Shown piece by piece: positions 60,956 to 64,000 of a DNA stretch of 64,000 bases; the first letter of the stretch is position 1; every line of letters begins with the position of its first letter. The DNA comes from Xanthomarina spongicola (lineage in GTDB: Bacteria; Bacteroidota; Bacteroidia; Flavobacteriales; Flavobacteriaceae), in contig NZ_QGGP01000003.1 of NCBI RefSeq assembly GCF_003148645.1, positions 248,001-312,000 of the forward strand, read 5' to 3'. Under the pieces are notes generated by a model. The model was not told where the DNA came from, searched no databases, and was given only the letters and a program-made list of their open reading frames with translations. The translations under genes and the position numbers were made by a program.

Positions 60956-61756
60956 TTAGTTATGCTTTTGAAGAGATACTTCTGCAACAGAATTTTCCTT
61001 TGAGGCTATATTATTTCCACCTTTAGGCTCTATGGTAATACTTAAACCTAAAGCGTTTTCAGTGTATGGAATTTGTTTTAACTCTCTATCTGTTTCGCTT
61101 AAAATACCTAAGCTAACCATTCTGTCTTGAACATTTGCCCAAATTTGATAACATTGCTCATCTGGTAGTTGAGGTAGTGATACTACATCAATCATAGATG
61201 TTTTTTCTTTTGGATTTATATATGCAACGGTTTTCAAATTTTTTGCTCTATTGTTCCCTTTAATAATGTACTTCTCAGTTTCAGGATTATTGAGTTGTTT
61301 AAATTGTTGCATAATATCATCTAACTTACTATTGTTAGAAGAAATATCATTTCTTAAATCGTAAATTTCATCTACAATTTTCTGATTTTCATTTTTTAAG
61401 CTTTGGTTTTGCATAAAAAATAATGAAGAACTTCCAGCAAATATTAAAGCTGTAATACTTGCAGCAATACTAAAACGGTACCATTTTTTATATCGTCTAG
61501 TAGTTGGCTTTAATGTTACTACTGGAGTTTCATCTAGCGCATCTAAAATATTGTTTAAGATGTCTTTAGGAGCTTCAACAGCATTGCTTTTAGATAATAT
61601 CTCTAAATTAGATTGTAATGTGTTGTATGCATTCTGTACTTCTGGATATTTTGAAATGTAAGTTTCAACTTTTTCTGTTTCAGCAGAAGTAGTTTCACCT
61701 ATAAGATATTTTTCTAATAGGTCAGAATTTAAAAATGTAGTTATTTTATCATTCAT
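60956..61756 (-). CDS. Anti-sigma factor (RskA/anti-sigma-K-like)
   Basis: A 266-residue membrane protein: a cytoplasmic zinc-free anti-sigma-like N-terminus (LEKYLIGETTSAETEKVETYISKYPEV), a membrane helix at about residues 91-110 (FSIAASITALIFAGSSSLFFM), a coiled coil, and a C-terminal RskA domain (TVAYINPKEKTSMIDVVSLPQLPDEQCYQIWANV, LGLSITIEPKGGN). It holds the sigma factor of the preceding gene (61765-62298) at the membrane until a signal arrives. Confidence 0.9.
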   Translation of the reverse strand: MNDKITTFLNSDLLEKYLIGETTSAETEKVETYISKYPEVQNAYNTLQSNLEILSKSNAVEAPKDILNNILDALDETPVVTLKPTTRRYKKWYRFSIAASITALIFAGSSSLFFMQNQSLKNENQKIVDEIYDLRNDISSNNSKLDDIMQQFKQLNNPETEKYIIKGNNRAKNLKTVAYINPKEKTSMIDVVSLPQLPDEQCYQIWANVQDRMVSLGILSETDRELKQIPYTENALGLSITIEPKGGNNIASKENSVAEVSLQKHN

Positions 61757-61764
61757 GACTTGTT

Positions 61765-62298
61765 TTAATTAGGATTGTAAATTTTTTTCAATTCACGTAA
61801 TCCAATTTTTAATCTCGATTTTATAGTTCCAAGTGGAATATCTAATTCTTCACTTGCTTCTTGTTGTGTCATGCCTTCAAAAAAGAGAGCATTAATAACA
61901 ATTTGATATTTTTCATCTATAGATCTAAGATGGGTTTTAATATCCATAACATCTTCATTTAAACCTTTAGATGTTAACTTATATACGTTTGAAGCTTCTA
62001 TTTGGATTTCTTTACTATCTTTATTTGTTTGAGATCTTACTTTATCTATAGCAGTATTGTAAGCAATTCTATAAAGCCAAGTAAAGAGTTTTGCTTTATC
62101 GGCATTATAAGATTTGGCTTTCTTCCAGACTTTAATAAAGGTTTCTTGTAAGGCGTCTTGAGCAAGTTCTTCGTTGTTTAAGACCTTTAAAATAACACCA
62201 TATAGAGTGTCTGCATAGTTTTCATATAACAGAGTGATGGCTTTTTTATCTCCTTTTTGAAGTAGCCCAACAATTTCCTTTTCTATTGGTGTAGTCAA
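61765..62298 (-). CDS. ECF-type RNA polymerase sigma factor with cognate anti-sigma gene
   Basis: A 177-residue sigma-70 family protein: region 2 YENYADTLYGVILKVLNNEELAQDALQETFIKVWKKA and KLFTWLYRIAYNTAIDKVRS; region 4 YQIVINALFFEGMTQQEASEELDIPLGTIKSRLKIGLRELK. The start codon is TTG (62298); no in-frame ATG is available. It lies 8 bases before the anti-sigma gene. The target regulon is not visible here. Confidence 0.92.
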   Translation of the reverse strand: MTTPIEKEIVGLLQKGDKKAITLLYENYADTLYGVILKVLNNEELAQDALQETFIKVWKKAKSYNADKAKLFTWLYRIAYNTAIDKVRSQTNKDSKEIQIEASNVYKLTSKGLNEDVMDIKTHLRSIDEKYQIVINALFFEGMTQQEASEELDIPLGTIKSRLKIGLRELKKIYNPN

Positions 62299-62334
62299 GA
62301 TTTAAAAATAATGATTAGTTATTGTCTATAGTAT

Positions 62335-62342
62335 CAAAGTTA
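62335..62342 (-). promoter_or_regulatory. Promoter -7 box of the sigma/anti-sigma pair
   Basis: Minus-strand TAACTTTG, 36 bases upstream of the TTG start. Confidence 0.55.
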
Positions 62343-62357
62343 GAGATTTCTTTTTAA

Positions 62358-63371
62358 TTAAAGAATATTTACTTCAGCTTCAATAGATATGTTAAAGATA
62401 TGTTTAACTGTGTTTTGGATTAATTTAGATAATTCTAAAATGTCTGAGCCTTTTGCATTTCCATAATTAACTAAAACTAAAGCTTGTGCTTTATGAACGC
62501 CGTAATTGCCAAATTGTTTTCCTTTAAACCCAGCTTTTTCAATTAACCAACCTGCTGGTACTTTAATTTCGGTTTCAGAAACAGAATATCCTGGAACGTC
62601 TTGAAAGTTTTCTTTTAATTTTAGATAGGCTTCTTTAGTAATTACAGGATTTTTAAAAAAACTACCACTATTCCCTATTTTTTTTGGGTCTGGTAGTTTA
62701 CTTTGTCTTATTTGAATAACAGCGTTTGAAACATCTTGAATGGTTGGTTGTGTGATATTCATTTCAGCTAATTGATCTGAAATAGAACCATAAGAGGTAT
62801 GTAGATTATGATTTTTCTTAGAAAGTTTAAAAGTTACATTACATATAATATACTTTCCTTTTTCTTCTTGTTTAAAAACCGAATTTCTATAATCGAAATT
62901 ACAATCTTCTTTAGTAAACGTTTTTATTGTTTTTGTTGCAATATTTAATGCGTTACAAGACACAAAAGAATCTTTAAGCTCTACACCATAAGCACCAATA
63001 TTTTGAATTGGAGCAGTGCCAACATTTCCTGGAATTAAAGACATATTTTCAAGTCCGCCAAAATCTTTTTCTAGACACCATAATACAAATTCATGCCAGT
63101 TTTCTCCTGCATTTGCTTGAACTATTACATGGTTTTCATCTTCAGAAATTATTGAAATCCCTTTAAGATTAACATGCACCACAAGAGCTTCAATGTCTTT
63201 TGTGAGTAGCATGTTACTTCCACCTCCAAGAATAAATATATCTTGATATTTATCTAATAAAAGAACTTGCTTAAGTTCTTCAATATTTTCAATAGAGATA
63301 AAGTGTTTGGCTAGTACATCTATGCCAAAAGTGTTAAATGGTTTTAAGTATATGTTGTGTTTAATATGCAC
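62358..63371 (-). CDS. murB: UDP-N-acetylenolpyruvoylglucosamine reductase
   Basis: A 337-residue type I MurB. NTFGIDVLAKHFISIENIEEL, FILGGGSNMLLTKD (FAD), SLIPGNVGTAPIQNIGAYGVEL, and KKIGNSGSFFKNPVI (catalytic Ser in GSFFKNP) and PAGWLIEKAGFKGKQFG are present. It makes UDP-MurNAc for peptidoglycan. The start is GTG and shares one base with the stop of the upstream aminotransferase gene (TAGTG). Confidence 0.95.
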   Translation of the reverse strand: MHIKHNIYLKPFNTFGIDVLAKHFISIENIEELKQVLLLDKYQDIFILGGGSNMLLTKDIEALVVHVNLKGISIISEDENHVIVQANAGENWHEFVLWCLEKDFGGLENMSLIPGNVGTAPIQNIGAYGVELKDSFVSCNALNIATKTIKTFTKEDCNFDYRNSVFKQEEKGKYIICNVTFKLSKKNHNLHTSYGSISDQLAEMNITQPTIQDVSNAVIQIRQSKLPDPKKIGNSGSFFKNPVITKEAYLKLKENFQDVPGYSVSETEIKVPAGWLIEKAGFKGKQFGNYGVHKAQALVLVNYGNAKGSDILELSKLIQNTVKHIFNISIEAEVNIL

Positions 63372-64000
63372 TAATCTTTATACACTTTAAGTGCTTCTTT
63401 TAAAATATTTACAGCTTTAACAAGACTCTCTTTGTTAAGAACATAAGCAATTCTAATTTGGTTTAAACCCACTCCAGGAGTAGAATAAAAACCTGCAGCA
63501 GGAGCAACCATAACTGTTTGTCCATTTACATCGAAGCTTTCTAATAGCCATTGCGCAAAATTATCAGCATTTTTAATTGGGAGCTCTACAATACAATAAA
63601 AAGCACCTTTTGGTTTAGCTACTTTAATGCCTTCAATTTTTTCTAATTCAGAAATTAAGATGTTCCTTCTTTCTACATATTCTGAAATAACATCGTCAAA
63701 ATAACTTTGTGGTGTGTTTAATGCTGCTTCACTAGCAATTTGTGCTAAAGTTGGAGGACTTAATCTGGCTTGAGCAAATTTTAAAGCTGTTGAAATAACT
63801 TCTTTATTTTTTGATACTAAGCATCCAATTCTTGCGCCACACATACTATAGCGTTTAGAAACAGAGTCTATCATTATGGCATGATCTGCAATATCTTTTT
63901 CTTGCATTATGGAGTAGTGTTTTTCTCCATCGTAAGCAAATTCTCTATAAACTTCGTCTGAGATTAAAAACAAATTATGCTTTTTTACTATGCTAGCTAA
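63371..64000 (-). CDS. Pyridoxal phosphate aminotransferase class I (partial, 5' end outside window)
   Basis: The C-terminal half of a fold-type I aminotransferase; the frame stays open to the window edge (LASIVKKHNLFLISDEVYREF begins it), so the gene continues beyond 64000. It contains the PLP aspartate region ISDEVYREF, the Schiff-base lysine in DSVSKRYSMCGARIGC, and KPKGAFYCIVELPI. It is different from the aminotransferase at 0.5 kb. Coupled to murB by a one-base overlap. Substrate not known. Confidence 0.9.
   Translation of the reverse strand, partial: LASIVKKHNLFLISDEVYREFAYDGEKHYSIMQEKDIADHAIMIDSVSKRYSMCGARIGCLVSKNKEVISTALKFAQARLSPPTLAQIASEAALNTPQSYFDDVISEYVERRNILISELEKIEGIKVAKPKGAFYCIVELPIKNADNFAQWLLESFDVNGQTVMVAPAAGFYSTPGVGLNQIRIAYVLNKESLVKAVNILKEALKVYKD

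Noticed and set aside
1-64000. Prophage, restriction-modification or toxin-antitoxin island
   Set aside because: No integrase, phage structural, methylase-nuclease pair or toxin-antitoxin genes were recognised; composition looks even throughout.

Overview
The window reads as chromosomal DNA of a marine-type member of the Flavobacteriaceae (Bacteroidota). The evidence is strongly AT-rich sequence, many promoters with the Bacteroidota -7 box TANNTTTG, near absence of Shine-Dalgarno sequences, a type IX secretion (T9SS) cargo protein and the T9SS plug protein, and flavobacterial families such as DUF6090, CarboxypepD_reg-like and GxxExxY proteins. It is mostly housekeeping and metabolic DNA. I see no prophage, transposase, CRISPR array or restriction/defence island. 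No gene-free stretch exceeds about 300 bases.

Layout. 0.2-8.3 kb: a small membrane protein, an aminotransferase with a fatty acid desaturase, rsmG, a secreted T9SS-sorted lipase-like protein with a downstream membrane protein, and pruA. 8.4-11.9 kb: an NRDE (TANGO2-like) protein translationally coupled to an LRAT/NlpC-like protein, apaG, and the T9SS plug protein. 12.1-18.2 kb: the complete Na+-pumping NADH:quinone reductase operon nqrABCDEF. 18.4-23.6 kb: ggt, an uncharacterised DUF6090 operon that includes a 38-residue membrane peptide, and a small conserved protein coupled to apbE, the flavin transferase that matures NqrB and NqrC. 23.7-31.1 kb: a methyltransferase, a GxxExxY gene between terminal inverted repeats, map, a CoA transferase, a HAD protein, gpmI, an M48 protease, a double-GNAT protein and tRNA-Gly, whose 3' end and terminator are duplicated 116 bp downstream. 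31.3-37.1 kb: pepE, two CarboxypepD_reg paralogues, a DUF6702-like protein, an M1 peptidase and tatA. 37.2-40.8 kb: a TPR hybrid histidine kinase, a small secreted protein and an O-methyltransferase.

40.9-48.7 kb holds a tryptophan/kynurenine degradation operon on the minus strand, in transcription order kynU, kmo, 2-aminomuconate deaminase (RidA family), 2-aminomuconate semialdehyde dehydrogenase, a catalytically odd SDR protein, 3-hydroxyanthranilate dioxygenase and an ACMSD-like decarboxylase. It covers kynurenine to 4-oxalocrotonate; tryptophan dioxygenase and formamidase are not in the window. Almost every spacer in this operon contains a palindromic repeat, of several different families, and one copy lies in frame inside the deaminase gene.

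48.8-64 kb: an Fe-S/CDGSH protein, a redoxin-like protein without catalytic cysteines, msrA, a coiled-coil zinc-ribbon-family protein that has lost its cysteines, a Nif3-like protein, lpxK, a second TPR hybrid histidine kinase, gap overlapping lipA, two ECF sigma factors (one with an anti-sigma factor, one coupled to a glycosyltransferase), murB and an aminotransferase cut by the window edge.

The most unusual signals are the repeat-filled kynurenine operon with in-frame repeat invasion, the GxxExxY inverted-repeat cassette, the tRNA-Gly 3'-end duplication, the DUF6090 micro-operon with a rare Shine-Dalgarno sequence, and the apbE partner gene. Family names were assigned by reading the sequence and from memory, without database searches.
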